Made by a program: the position numbers and the translations under genes
From: Nitrospira sp.
GTDB taxonomy: Bacteria; Nitrospirota; Nitrospiria; Nitrospirales; Nitrospiraceae
Direction of reading: 5' to 3'
Length of the DNA stretch: 64,000 nt
Assembly (NCBI GenBank): GCA_029194535.1
Contig: JARFXR010000001.1
Location: 1,000,721-1,064,720, forward strand
Shown: piece by piece, positions 20,032 through 26,383 of the stretch
How the letters are laid out: each line of letters begins with the position of its first letter
Position numbering within the stretch: the stretch's first letter is position 1
Notes under the pieces: generated by a model
What the model was told of the DNA's origin: nothing
The model's input: the letters and a program-made list of their open reading frames with translations, nothing else
Databases searched by the model: none

Positions 20032-20127
20032 TTCTCGGCTGAGTCTCGGTGGGACCCCGCTCCTACGGCAACGTCCTCGACGAGCCCTGGCACACCCTGT
20101 TGAAGCCTTAGTCGATTCCTGGCACCG
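20028..20127 (+). repeat. Degenerate ~100-bp unit, copy 1 of 2
   Basis: Aligns with 20233-20331, 205 bp downstream. Shared landmarks in order are TTCC-TCTCGGCTGA, CTCGG-GGG-CCCGCTCCT, GGCAA-GTC, GAGCCC, TTGA-G-CTTA-TCG and TTCCTG. It has no coding potential. It could be a decayed non-autonomous element or a tandem duplication. Confidence 0.55.
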
Positions 20128-20232
20128 TTCAGCCCACCCATCCCTTCAGAGGAGTCGCCCCTCCTAACTTGAAAAGCGGGTCCGGGCGGGGCGGGGTGTC
20201 CCGTTCGCCGTGCCACCCGCAATGTCCAATCA

Positions 20233-20331
20233 TTCTTTCCTCGGCTGACCCTCGGCGGGCCCCCGCTCCTCAGGCAAAGTCGCTCCGAGCCCCTGCGTGC
20301 GCGCTTGAGGTCTTATTCGGTTCCTGAAACG
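20233..20331 (+). repeat. Degenerate ~100-bp unit, copy 2 of 2
   Basis: Second copy of the unit at 20028-20127, beginning TTCTTTCCTCGGCTGACC and ending TTCGGTTCCTGAAACG. It lies about 200 bp before the start of the integrase remnant. Confidence 0.55.
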
Positions 20332-20528
20332 ATCCGGTCACCCAGTGTTCAGCCGTCTCCTTCCGCTGTGGACACTTCGTTGCAGCGTGCCGCACGTCTG
20401 ATCGAACAATCCTCCGATCGAAGAAATGGGAGTATTTCTCAGGGCGATCATCTAGGGATCTGCTTGACCAAGGAGGTAAACCGGAGGAGAATGCGCCGCG
20501 CTGGGTCATACGTTCCCCACACAAGCAT

Positions 20529-21539
20529 ATGGAAGAGTTGGCGACAGCAAGCAGACATGCGGAGCCCAGGCGGAGCCAAGGGTTGAGTAAGCTGATCGAT
20601 CCGATTCGGATTCGGCCGGGAGCGTCGGGAAAGCTGATCGTGCAGCTTCCGTATTCTCCCGACTATGTGGCGAAGATCAAGACGATGGCCGGTCGAGGGT
20701 GGCACCAGGGCGAGAAGTATTGGACAGTTCCGCATACCGGCACCGTGCTTCGCCATCTGCTGGCCCTCTTTCTGGGAGAGTCAGTCGAGATCGATCCAGC
20801 GGTTCGCGCAGTGAATGGTACGCGTTACGGAGCGAGCCTACTGTCAGTGGGTCAAGCGCTTCATGCGCTTTCATGGTCCGCGGCCCTTGGCCGACATGGG
20901 CGAACCGGAAATCGGCCCGTTCCTCTCAGGCTTGGCGACGGCGTCTCATGTCGGCGCCTCAACACAAAACCAAGCCCTCAACTCAAGGACGTCGATCCAG
21001 CACACAACCAGATCGTCGTGCGAGGGGGCAAGGGCGACAAGGATCGCTACACCACGCTCCCTATGGCCATCAAAGCGCCACTTGTTCAGCATCTCAACGC
21101 AGTCAGACGGCAACATGAGGAAGATCTTCGGCAAGGCCTTGGTCGCGTCGTGCTTCCTCACGCGCTTGACCGCAAATACCCCAACGCAGGCAAGGAATGG
21201 GGCTGGCAGTGGGTGTTCCCGGCATCGAGCCATTACATTGCTCCACTGACAAGAGAGTAACGCCGTCACCATCTTCACGAATCAGTCATGCAAAAGACGG
21301 TGAGGGAGGCACGACTGAAGGCTGGGATCGTCAAGCCAGCGAGCTGCCACACGCTGCGGCATTCGTTCGCCACTCACCTGCTGGAAGACGGATATGCCAT
21401 CCGGACAGTTCAGGAATTGCTGGGTCACACCGACGCGCGAACGACCATGATCTACACCCATGTCCTGAATCGGGGCGGAAAAGGAGTCCGGAGCCCAGCC
21501 GATGGGCTGGTCCAAGGGTTGGGTCCCTCGCAGCGATAA
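20529..21539 (+). pseudogene. Integron-type tyrosine recombinase (IntI-like), inactivated
   Basis: Three frame-disrupted blocks together resemble an integron integrase with an N-terminal arm domain (IRIRPGASGKLIVQLPYSP...EKYWTVPHTGTVLRHLL). Near 20811 the frame shifts, and the core-binding domain continues as TERAYCQWVKRFMRFHGPRP...HVGASTQNQALN. Near 20985 about 65 residues are missing, including the first catalytic Arg. The frame then returns with LKDVDPAHNQIVVRGGKG...KYPNAGKEWGWQWVFPASS, the IntI-specific insertion. An in-frame TAA at 21258 precedes [42 protein letters not shown] and GKGVRSP, which hold the HxxR, second His and Tyr. Shift, internal deletion and stop make it dead. It points the same way as the cassettes that follow. 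Confidence 0.88.
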
Positions 21540-21683
21540 CGGAACGATGCTGGTCGACATAGCATGCCGCCGCCGCCCCACGGACAATGTTGACAAGGGA
21601 TTGAATAACCAGAAGAATCTCCCACTAGCTCGCAGGCTTTCGGTGCGCGCTATGCCGGTCAGGATACTCAATAGTTATGCCGC
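21540..21683 (+). other. Probable attI region ending at a first recombination core
   Basis: The gap between the integrase remnant and the first cassette gene ends in GTTATGCCGC (21674-21683). That decamer is the exact reverse complement of GCGGCATAAC (22166-22175), the outer arm of the first attC. This pairing is expected when TTATGC is the 5' edge of cassette 1, and it places the attI-cassette joint at 21674/21675. The attI body itself has no consensus that can be checked here. Confidence 0.6.
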
Positions 21684-21728
21684 ACAAAAAACCCACAACG
21701 TGATTGCCCCAACACTTGGAGGAACATC

Positions 21729-22163
21729 GTGGAACAACGACTGAGTCTCATCACCCTCGGCGTGGCAGACTTGGCTCGAGCCAAAGCATTCTATGAGAAG
21801 GTAGTTGGCTGGCAGCCTGCCCCAAGCCCGCCTGAAATCGCCTTCTTCGACCTTGGAGGTGTCGTCTTCTCGCTATTCACTGATTCTGAACTTGCGAAAG
21901 ATTTCGGCGAGAAGGCCGGCAAGTCCTCATATCAAGGATTTGCCTTGGCCCACAACGTTCGGAGCGCTGCGGAGGTAGATGCGCTGTTCGCCAAACTGAA
22001 GGCAAATGGTGCGAACATTGTGAAGGAACCCGAGAAGGTGTTTTGGGGCGGTTACTCAGGCTATTTTGCAGATCCGGATGGTCACAAATGGGAGATAGCA
22101 TTCAATCCGTATTGGACGATTCTCGAAGATGGGAGAGTCTCTATGCAACCTCCTGTTCAATAG
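21729..22163 (+). CDS. VOC (glyoxalase/bleomycin-resistance fold) protein, cassette 1
   Basis: 144 residues from a GTG at 21729 with a good GGAGGA ribosome site. One vicinal-oxygen-chelate module: LITLGVADLARAKAFYEKVVGW at the start and GGYSGYFADPDGHKWEIAFNP near the end, the usual positions of the metal-ligand His and Glu. Proteins of this kind include lyases, dioxygenases and drug-binding resistance proteins; the substrate cannot be told. VOC proteins are common integron cassette cargo. The stop lies 3 bases before attC 1. Confidence 0.85.
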   Translation: MEQRLSLITLGVADLARAKAFYEKVVGWQPAPSPPEIAFFDLGGVVFSLFTDSELAKDFGEKAGKSSYQGFALAHNVRSAAEVDALFAKLKANGANIVKEPEKVFWGGYSGYFADPDGHKWEIAFNPYWTILEDGRVSMQPPVQ

Positions 22164-22165
22164 GT

Positions 22166-22246
22166 GCGGCATAACAACGCGATGCACCTGACCGTCAACA
22201 GCCGGCTTCGCCGCCTGGTGACGGCAGGTGATCGCGAGCGTTAGGC
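22166..22246 (+). other. attC site 1 (end of cassette 1)
   Basis: R'' core GCATAAC (22169-22175) and R' core GTTAGGC (22240-22246) bracket a near-perfect hairpin. CGCGAT-g-CACCTG-a-CCGTCA pairs with TGACGG-CAGGTG-ATCGCG, leaving two unpaired bases on one strand, the arrangement by which IntI recognises a folded attC. The outer arm is exactly complementary to the cassette's own 5' edge at 21674-21683. The orientation (AAC then GTT) agrees with cassette genes on the plus strand. Confidence 0.88.
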
Positions 22247-22267
22247 CGTCCTATAGAGGGAGACCGC

Positions 22268-22696
22268 ATGGCGGGATATTGGTGGGAATGCGAAGGTTGC
22301 GCTGAGCGTTTCGAATTCCCGGAAGTAACCGGTGCGGCGAGCATGGGCAGTTTCGTATCGGACAAACTGATGCCCTCCGACTGGGACCAATCACTCCTCG
22401 CACCGATCTGTGGCAAATGCCGAAGGGCCACTCTCCGAGTTACATACGAGTTCCCGAGAGAGGACAAGCTCATCCTGCGCGTCATTCACATCGTCTGGCT
22501 GCAATACGACGACTATGTGCCTATAATGTGGGAAACGCATCTGAAGGATTCACCCACTGAGCGGTGCTTCGACTTCAAGTATCAGCGTGGCCGAAACCCG
22601 TGGGGCCTGAACAAAGCGGCTGTTTTATCCCGGCAAGACCTTCATACGCTGTTCGAGCGCTATCGGCAAAAAACTGGAGTGAACGACTTTCCGTAA
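22268..22696 (+). CDS. Unknown protein with two CxxC pairs, cassette 2
   Basis: 142 residues. It opens MAGYWWECEGCAERFEFPE and has CGKC about 40 residues later, so a zinc ribbon at the N terminus is likely. The rest contains an aromatic segment (VWLQYDDYVPIMWE) and ends without a signal or membrane helix. I do not recognise the family. An AGAGGGAGA ribosome site lies just before the ATG. It is flanked by attC 1 (start of cassette at 22241) and attC 2, so it is a single-gene cassette. Confidence 0.75.
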   Translation: MAGYWWECEGCAERFEFPEVTGAASMGSFVSDKLMPSDWDQSLLAPICGKCRRATLRVTYEFPREDKLILRVIHIVWLQYDDYVPIMWETHLKDSPTERCFDFKYQRGRNPWGLNKAAVLSRQDLHTLFERYRQKTGVNDFP

Positions 22697-22705
22697 TCGA
22701 AATGG

Positions 22706-22786
22706 CCGGGCTAACCCGGACGGGCCGCCAGCGTCGCGCAGCTTCTACGGTCAGTGCTGACCCGCCGCACAGCAACACGTTAGCCC
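22706..22786 (+). other. attC site 2 (end of cassette 2)
   Basis: R'' core GGCTAAC (22709-22715) and R' core GTTAGCC (22779-22785), 64 bp apart, with GGACGGG and ACCCGCC as the principal internal arms. The stem is less regular than in sites 1 and 3. The R' plus next base, GTTAGCCCC, forms the left edge of cassette 3 and is matched by the outer arm of attC 3. Confidence 0.75.
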
Positions 22787-23001
22787 CTTCATTCCTGCAC
22801 CGGGAGACGCGATGGATTTCCGGTATCGACTTCATCTTGAGAACCGGAGCGAGTTACGATGACCTTGTCGCCCTCATCCAAGGTAATTCGCGATACGTCT
22901 TAGGCAAGATCAATAGCGCACCAAGAAGGCGAAAGACACAGGCTGGGTCGAGGTCGTTCGCTGTGAGTGAAGTGCGGGAGTGAGCTGGGTGAGGAGCCTC
23001 C
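22780..23001 (+). other. Leader of cassette 3, no intact gene
   Basis: 220 bp between attC 2 and the toxin gene. A 16-codon frame begins at an ATG after GGGAGACGCG (22811) and ends at a TGA, and a different frame stays open for about 60 codons (SGIDFILRTGASYDDLVALIQGN). It may be the remains of another small cassette gene or simply the leader and promoter of the toxin-antitoxin pair; I cannot choose between these. Confidence 0.4.
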
Positions 23002-23295
23002 ATGCCTTTCAAGATTACGATCACGGATGACGCCGATCGTCAGTACCAATCGTTGCCAGTGCGCGAGCAGCGAATCCTGGAGGCCGCAATCCAGTCCCGT
23101 CTGGAGCACGAACCGACCAAGCCGACGAAAGCGATCAAGCGTTTGCGTCCGAATCCACTCGCGGAATTCGAGCTGCGGGCGGGCGACCTGCGAGCCCTGT
23201 ATAATGTCGAAGGTGACGAAGTCGTTATTCTGATCGTCGGCCGTAAGATGGGCAACAAACTGATTGTGGAGGGGGAGGAGTTCCATGGCCATTAA
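23002..23295 (+). CDS. RelE/ParE-superfamily toxin, cassette 3
   Basis: 97 residues. FKITITDDADRQYQSLPVRE opens the fold, AIKRLRPNPLAEFELRAGDLRALYNV follows, and the last strand is EVVILIVGRKMGNKLIVEG. This is the compact RelE/ParE layout with the basic, substrate-positioning strand (ELRAGDLRALY). Such toxins cleave mRNA on the ribosome or inhibit gyrase; which applies here is not visible. It precedes and overlaps its presumed antitoxin by 11 bases, the reverse of the usual order. Type II pairs are typical stabilising cargo in integrons. Confidence 0.82.
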   Translation: MPFKITITDDADRQYQSLPVREQRILEAAIQSRLEHEPTKPTKAIKRLRPNPLAEFELRAGDLRALYNVEGDEVVILIVGRKMGNKLIVEGEEFHGH

Positions 23296-23551
23296 GACAA
23301 TCCCGTTGAGCCGCTTGGAAGCGGACCTCAAAAAGACGCTGAATGAGTGCGCTGAGTCTGGCGAGACTGTTGTGGTCGAGATGCCGGATCAACGGCTCTT
23401 AGCAATCCAAACGCTGGAGCCGCAGGAAGACGACACGTTGATAGATGAGTTGCTGGCGTCCAATCCGAAGTTTCAAGCGTTAGTAAAGAAATCAAAGGCC
23501 AGCCTGCGCAAACCGTTTGCTGCGGGGAAGCCGGGGCTAACCAACGGCTGA
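23285..23551 (+). CDS. Antitoxin of the cassette 3 pair
   Basis: 88 residues from the ATG at 23285, which lies inside the toxin's last codons with GGAGGGGGAGGA just upstream. The first part (AIKTIPLSRLEADLKKTLNECAESGETVVVEMP) resembles the DNA-binding N terminus of Phd/YefM-type antitoxins, and the acidic second half would wrap the toxin. Its stop codon lies inside attC 3, so the last residues (KPGLTNG) are encoded by the recombination site. The family label is inference from position and pattern. Confidence 0.75.
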   Translation: MAIKTIPLSRLEADLKKTLNECAESGETVVVEMPDQRLLAIQTLEPQEDDTLIDELLASNPKFQALVKKSKASLRKPFAAGKPGLTNG

Positions 23552-23635
23552 AGCTGACCGGGGCCGGCATCCTGGTTTTGCAAGCATCAGTGTTGTTGCA
23601 GGCGACCCCGGCAGCTTAGCCGAACGTTAGGTGCC
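23533..23635 (+). other. attC site 3 (end of cassette 3)
   Basis: R'' core GGCTAAC (23535-23541) and R' core GTTAGGT (23626-23632). The stem is excellent: CGGCT-g-AAGCTG-a-CCGGGG pairs with CCCCGG-CAGCTT-AGCCG, with two unpaired bases as in attC 1. The outer arm GGGGCTAAC exactly complements GTTAGCCCC at 22779-22787, the 5' edge of this cassette. The loop is longer than in site 1 (about 45 bases). Confidence 0.88.
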
Positions 23636-23638
23636 AGG

Positions 23639-23930
23639 ATGAAATCTGGAAGATCGAAGCTTCGCCGAAGCCTTGAAGCGATCCTTCAATCCACATCCGA
23701 TGTTCTCTTTCCGCAGCATTTGGGGGGCGGAACAAAGGGGTCGGGAGTCTTTTCTCGACGGCCCGTGAGCCTTTAAGACTCCCGACCCCTTTTCGTCCGC
23801 GCTTGATGGCTATCAACGGAGCCAGGAATCAATCACGCTCCGATCGCTTCAGGGTCTGGGTATCAAACCGGTCGGCTTTCGACAACTCTCTGCAGAGGTC
23901 GAGCAGTGCGCCAAGCAAGCCTCAGCCTAA
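23639..23930 (+). pseudogene. Small cassette 4 ORF interrupted by a palindromic element
   Basis: An ATG at 23639 (after CAGG) opens a frame MKSGRSKLRRSLEAILQST...LFPQH that runs straight into the palindromic element at 23722 and ends on its TAA at 23774. After the element an open stretch DGYQRSQESITLRSLQGLG...VEQCAKQASA ends at 23928-23930, right at attC 4. Removing about 70-76 bp would join both halves into one frame of some 70-75 codons. I do not recognise the family. The frame prediction depends on the exact ends of the inserted element. Confidence 0.55.
23722..23798 (+). mobile_element. 77-bp palindromic element, copy 1 (REP/MITE-like)
   Basis: Perfect 18-bp inverted arms AAAGGGGTCGGGAGTCTT (23734-23751) and its complement (23775-23792) enclose a 23-base loop. 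A copy with only two differences over 77 bp lies 890 bp away at 24612-24688. Non-autonomous palindromes of this look are often mobilised by REP-associated tyrosine transposases; no such transposase gene is in the window. The element interrupts the cassette 4 ORF and gives it the tail GGGTKGSGVFSRRPVSL before a stop. Confidence 0.82.
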
Positions 23931-23988
23931 CACTTCACTCAACCGGATGCCGCCGAGGCACGCCACTTCGCTCGCCCTGTTAGCCGGC
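23924..23988 (+). other. attC site 4 (end of cassette 4), degenerate
   Basis: R'' core GCCTAAC (23925-23931) and R' core GTTAGCC (23979-23985) are in the right order and spacing (61 bp overall). The internal arms pair poorly, so the site is either eroded or a non-standard fold. The R'' GCCTAAC agrees with the first bases of the cassette's own 5' edge (GTTAGG at 23626). Confidence 0.6.
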
Positions 23989-24075
23989 ACACCTTACCGT
24001 GAAGCGGGCATATTTGCGGTGAAGAGTACCGCGTGGTCCGCGGAACATTGCCGTAAAAAAGTGTGGAGGCTGTAA

Positions 24076-24666
24076 GTGCAAACTCAGAGCAGCGTAGACC
24101 TTAGACGAAAGGTCCAGCACCTTCGAGACATGTTGATCCAATGGGCGACTAATCAAATTACCACCCAATCGGAAAGGGGTGTGAAAGCCAAATTCCGAAC
24201 AGAATACAAAGCGCTGCGCCAAGACATTATCGACAACTCGGACGCCGACATCTACCACGCTCTGCCTGAGGCAGTCCGTTTGTACTTAGACATCTCAGAT
24301 TTCTGGGGCTACGTAAAAAAGAAGCTTCCTCACACCGCGAGGGAACGAACCAATTTCCTCCATAAAGAGTTCAAGCCGGTTCTCCTGCGACTGGATCGTC
24401 CAGCGGGAAAGCTCATTGATCCGGTCCCTGAGTTTGCGCCACTCGCATTTGACGACAAGATGAAGGAGATACTCAATCGCCGATGGCGAGAATGCCAAGT
24501 CTGTGCTCAGGCGGGTGCACATCTCGCGGCGATCGTCATGATGGGTGGATTGCTTGAGAACTTGTTCGTGGCACGACAAGGGGCATTGAAGGACAAGACC
24601 TCGCTCATTGCGGGGGGGGGAACAAAGGGGTCGGGAGTCTTTTCTCGACGGCCGGTGAGCCTTTAA
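24076..24666 (+). pseudogene. Unknown protein, cassette 5, truncated by the palindromic element
   Basis: A GTG at 24076 with GGAGG upstream opens 178 plausible residues: a basic, helical, probably coiled N-terminal part (SSVDLRRKVQHLRDMLIQW), a middle LPEAVRLYLDISDFWGYVKKKLPHTARERTNFLHKEF, and AHLAAIVMMGGLLENLFVARQGALKDKTSLIA. It then enters the palindromic element and ends with the same 17-residue tail as the cassette 4 ORF. The first 178 residues look genuine; the original C terminus (perhaps ending near 24750) has been displaced. I do not recognise the family. The product may still be made in truncated form. Confidence 0.65.
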
Positions 24667-24688
24667 GACTCCCGACCCCTTTTCGTCC
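24612..24688 (+). mobile_element. 77-bp palindromic element, copy 2 (REP/MITE-like)
   Basis: Same element as at 23722-23798, with arms at 24624-24641 and 24665-24682. It interrupts the cassette 5 ORF. Near identity to the first copy implies recent duplication or transposition within the cassette array. Confidence 0.82.
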
Positions 24689-24781
24689 ACCTGTTGTTGT
24701 CCGCGAGCGAGCGCGTTCCAAAGTTTCGAGCGGCAAGGATCGCGGGCTGAATGACCAGCCCGCCAGATCCCGGTCGGCATG

Positions 24782-24842
24782 GCGAGCTAACAACCGATCG
24801 CAGCGGATGGCGCTTCGCCGCCGTTGAATCGGGACGTGAGGA
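24782..24842 (+). other. attC site 5 (end of cassette 5), R' core mutated
   Basis: R'' core AGCTAAC (24785-24791) is followed by a stem CCGAT-c-GCAGCGG-a-TGGCG that pairs with GCCgCCGTTGaATCGG, allowing one G-T pair, and then ACGTGAGG where ACGTTAGG would be expected. Total length is about 60 bp, the classical attC size. The mutated R' core should block recombination at this joint. Confidence 0.65.
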
Positions 24843-24910
24843 AGACCTGGAATAGGTGAACTCCAGCAGCCCGAAACCCCACAAGCACTGATCAACCAGG
24901 AGGCACAGCG

Positions 24911-25300
24911 ATGAGCAGCGATATCCGGCAGCAGATCGAATCTGTGAACGCGCAATTCGTGAGTGCATTCAAGCGCGGTGACGCGATGGCCTTGGCTCAC
25001 CTCTATACTCCCGCGGCCCAGTTGCTCCCGGCAAATAGCGACTTCGTTCGCGGCACGGCGGCCATCCGCACGTTTTGGCAGAGCGTGATCGACATGGGTC
25101 TCAAGGGCGCGAGCTTGGAAACAACTGAGCTGGAGGCCCACGGCGATACGGCAATCGAGGTTGGTCGATACCGGCTTCTCGCTGGCGGCGACGCCGTTGC
25201 CGACCAGGGCAAGTACCTTGTCGTGTGGAAGCACGACAACGGGAAGTGGAAGCTCCATCGCGATATCTGGACGACGAGCCAACCGGTTGCGGCATCGTGA
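24911..25300 (+). CDS. SnoaL-like / DUF4440 protein, cassette 6
   Basis: 129 residues. The N-terminal helix IRQQIESVNAQFVSAFKRGDAMALAHLYTPAAQLLPAN and the later AIRTFWQSVIDMGLKGASLET, YLVVWKHDNGKWKLHRDIWTTS are characteristic of the cone-shaped SnoaL/NTF2 fold (SgcJ/EcaC type). Members include small isomerases, hydrolases and ligand-binding proteins; the role here is unknown. AGGAGG lies 9 bases before the ATG. It follows attC 5, but no attC is visible after it, so the array's recognisable part ends here. Confidence 0.8.
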   Translation: MSSDIRQQIESVNAQFVSAFKRGDAMALAHLYTPAAQLLPANSDFVRGTAAIRTFWQSVIDMGLKGASLETTELEAHGDTAIEVGRYRLLAGGDAVADQGKYLVVWKHDNGKWKLHRDIWTTSQPVAAS

Positions 25301-25541
25301 GTCTGCCCGATGCGCGAGGCCACTTGACGGCGATCGATGGAGCGGGCGCGCGATCTGGCATTCGGTTCCCCATCGACCCCCCGGCTAGGTCTCACATGAT
25401 TGAGTTTCTTGAAGGCAGGAAAATGTACCGGGAGTCTTGTCACGACGAGTGATCTACAGAGACCGCCGGCTTGCTTCCGCGCGACCTTGTCGGAGGAACG
25501 GGAACCCGCAGAGGCTTGGCCAGCTCAGAATATTCATGGAG

Positions 25542-25612
25542 GGTTCGTCACGAAACTGTGGCCTTGCCAGGCTGGCTTGTCACAGCGGCGTGCCCGCGAT
25601 TGCAGTAGAAGC
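25542..25612 (+). repeat. Dispersed repeat X, copy 2
   Basis: Short form of the repeat at 7325-7498: GGTTCGTCACGAAACTG, a 16-base spacer, GCTTGTCACAGCGGCGT and TTGCAGTAGAAGC. It directly adjoins repeat Y copy 2, which suggests X and Y were once parts of one unit. Confidence 0.7.
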
Positions 25613-25633
25613 TTTCTTTGGATATCGCGCGCA

Positions 25634-25721
25634 GGGAAAGCTGGACCTGACCGAAGCATTGCGATCGAATGATCGCAGCTGAAGGAATTCGAGAAGGGTG
25701 CGCGGCGCGAACCTTGTGAGC
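25634..25721 (-). repeat. Dispersed repeat Y, copy 2 (inverted relative to copy 1)
   Basis: The reverse complement of this segment aligns with 19942-20031. With copy 1 it forms a 5.6-kb-apart inverted pair that encloses the integrase remnant and the cassettes. Confidence 0.7.
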
Positions 25722-25881
25722 TGTCTACACAGATTTCGCTCGACCAGGCCAGCGGTCCTCAAGTAATCCCTAAGCGTTTTCAATCTCCTGTGATCTTGAG
25801 CGCGTTATCTCCTTGCTTGCTTCCCCCTTATGCACATGTGTATTGTCAGACGAGGCGTACACATTCCCTATCGGAGGGGTT

Positions 25882-26011
25882 ATGTGCACCAACATCGTGA
25901 TCGATAACAGCCCTATGCGACAGGCGATGTAGGCCACGGGGCTTTCAACCAAAAGGGCGGTCGTCGAAGAGGGGCTTCGGTTGCTTGTTAAGGTACAGGG
26001 TCAGGAAGGGA
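25882..26011 (+). pseudogene. vapB: VapB-like antitoxin, inactivated
   Basis: From the ATG at 25882 (GGAGGGGT upstream) the frame reads MCTNIVIDNSPMRQAM, then TAG at 25930-25932, then ATGLSTKRAVVEEGLRLLVKVQGQEG, the familiar VapB ribbon-helix-helix N terminus (TNIVID...A..TGL.TKR..VEE.LRLLV). The C-terminal, toxin-binding half is absent: the sequence passes at about 26011 directly into the toxin coding region in another frame. Nonsense mutation plus deletion make it non-functional. Confidence 0.82.
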
Positions 26012-26383
26012 TGGGTCGACTATCTTCGGGGAACCAGCACGGCCCATACGGACTGGCTTGAAGCCAATCTCACAGATGAGCGGTTTGGTCTCACTGACTT
26101 GATTCTGTGCGAGGTGTTGCAGGGTATCACGACGGATGGCCGATTCGATGCAGTTCAGGAAGATCTTCTCAGATTTGAAGTCTTTGAGACGGGAACCGTT
26201 GAACTGGCCATTCAAACTGCTCTGAACTATCGAACGCTGCGCACCGCTGAACGCACAGTCCGTAGGACCATCGATGCTCTCATCGCATCGTTCTGTCCAA
26301 TGGAGGGGCACAGGTTGCTTCATAACGATCGCGACGATGATCCATTTGAAGATATGCTCGGATTGAAAGTTGTCCATCCTTAG
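26012..26383 (+). pseudogene. vapC: VapC-like PIN-domain toxin, 5' truncated
   Basis: The recognisable part begins WVDYLRGTSTAHTDWLEANL and includes LCEVLQG (catalytic Glu), RRTIDALIASFC and LLHNDRDDDPFEDMLGLKVV, the conserved PIN tail. The expected start (about MILVDTSV), which holds the first catalytic Asp, is missing. An upstream ATG at 25985 is in frame but supplies unrelated residues (LRYRVRKG). The tail also reads DRDDDPF where DRDFDPF is usual. One deletion at about 26011 explains loss of both the antitoxin's end and the toxin's start. Nuclease activity is unlikely. Confidence 0.8.

Larger units (their letters stand above)
19728..20528. other. 800-bp gene-free stretch of degenerate repeats at the island border
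   Basis: No credible coding region lies between gltD and the integrase remnant. The stretch holds a copy of dispersed repeat Y (19942-20031) and two copies of a degenerate ~100-bp unit (20028-20127 and 20233-20331). Reading frames here are short and lack ribosome sites. The switch from compact housekeeping genes to repeat debris marks the left edge of the accessory island. Confidence 0.6.
25301..25881. other. 580-bp gene-free stretch of repeats
   Basis: No credible gene. It contains a short block shared with 26466-26498 (at 25492-25523), repeat X copy 2 (25542-25612) and repeat Y copy 2 (25634-25721). Several frames stay open for 60-90 codons, but none has a ribosome site or recognisable content. 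Confidence 0.55.

Noticed and set aside
20233-24690. CRISPR array
   Set aside because: The repeats in this region are few, of different kinds, unevenly spaced and palindromic or degenerate; there are no regular spacers and no cas genes.
24605-25282. A 225-codon minus-strand frame through the second palindrome
   Set aside because: It runs antisense to the SnoaL-like gene and across the mobile element, and has no recognisable content.
25985-26383. Intact VapC toxin
   Set aside because: The frame has a start codon, but the first eight residues are unrelated and the first catalytic Asp region is missing, so it is listed as a truncated pseudogene.
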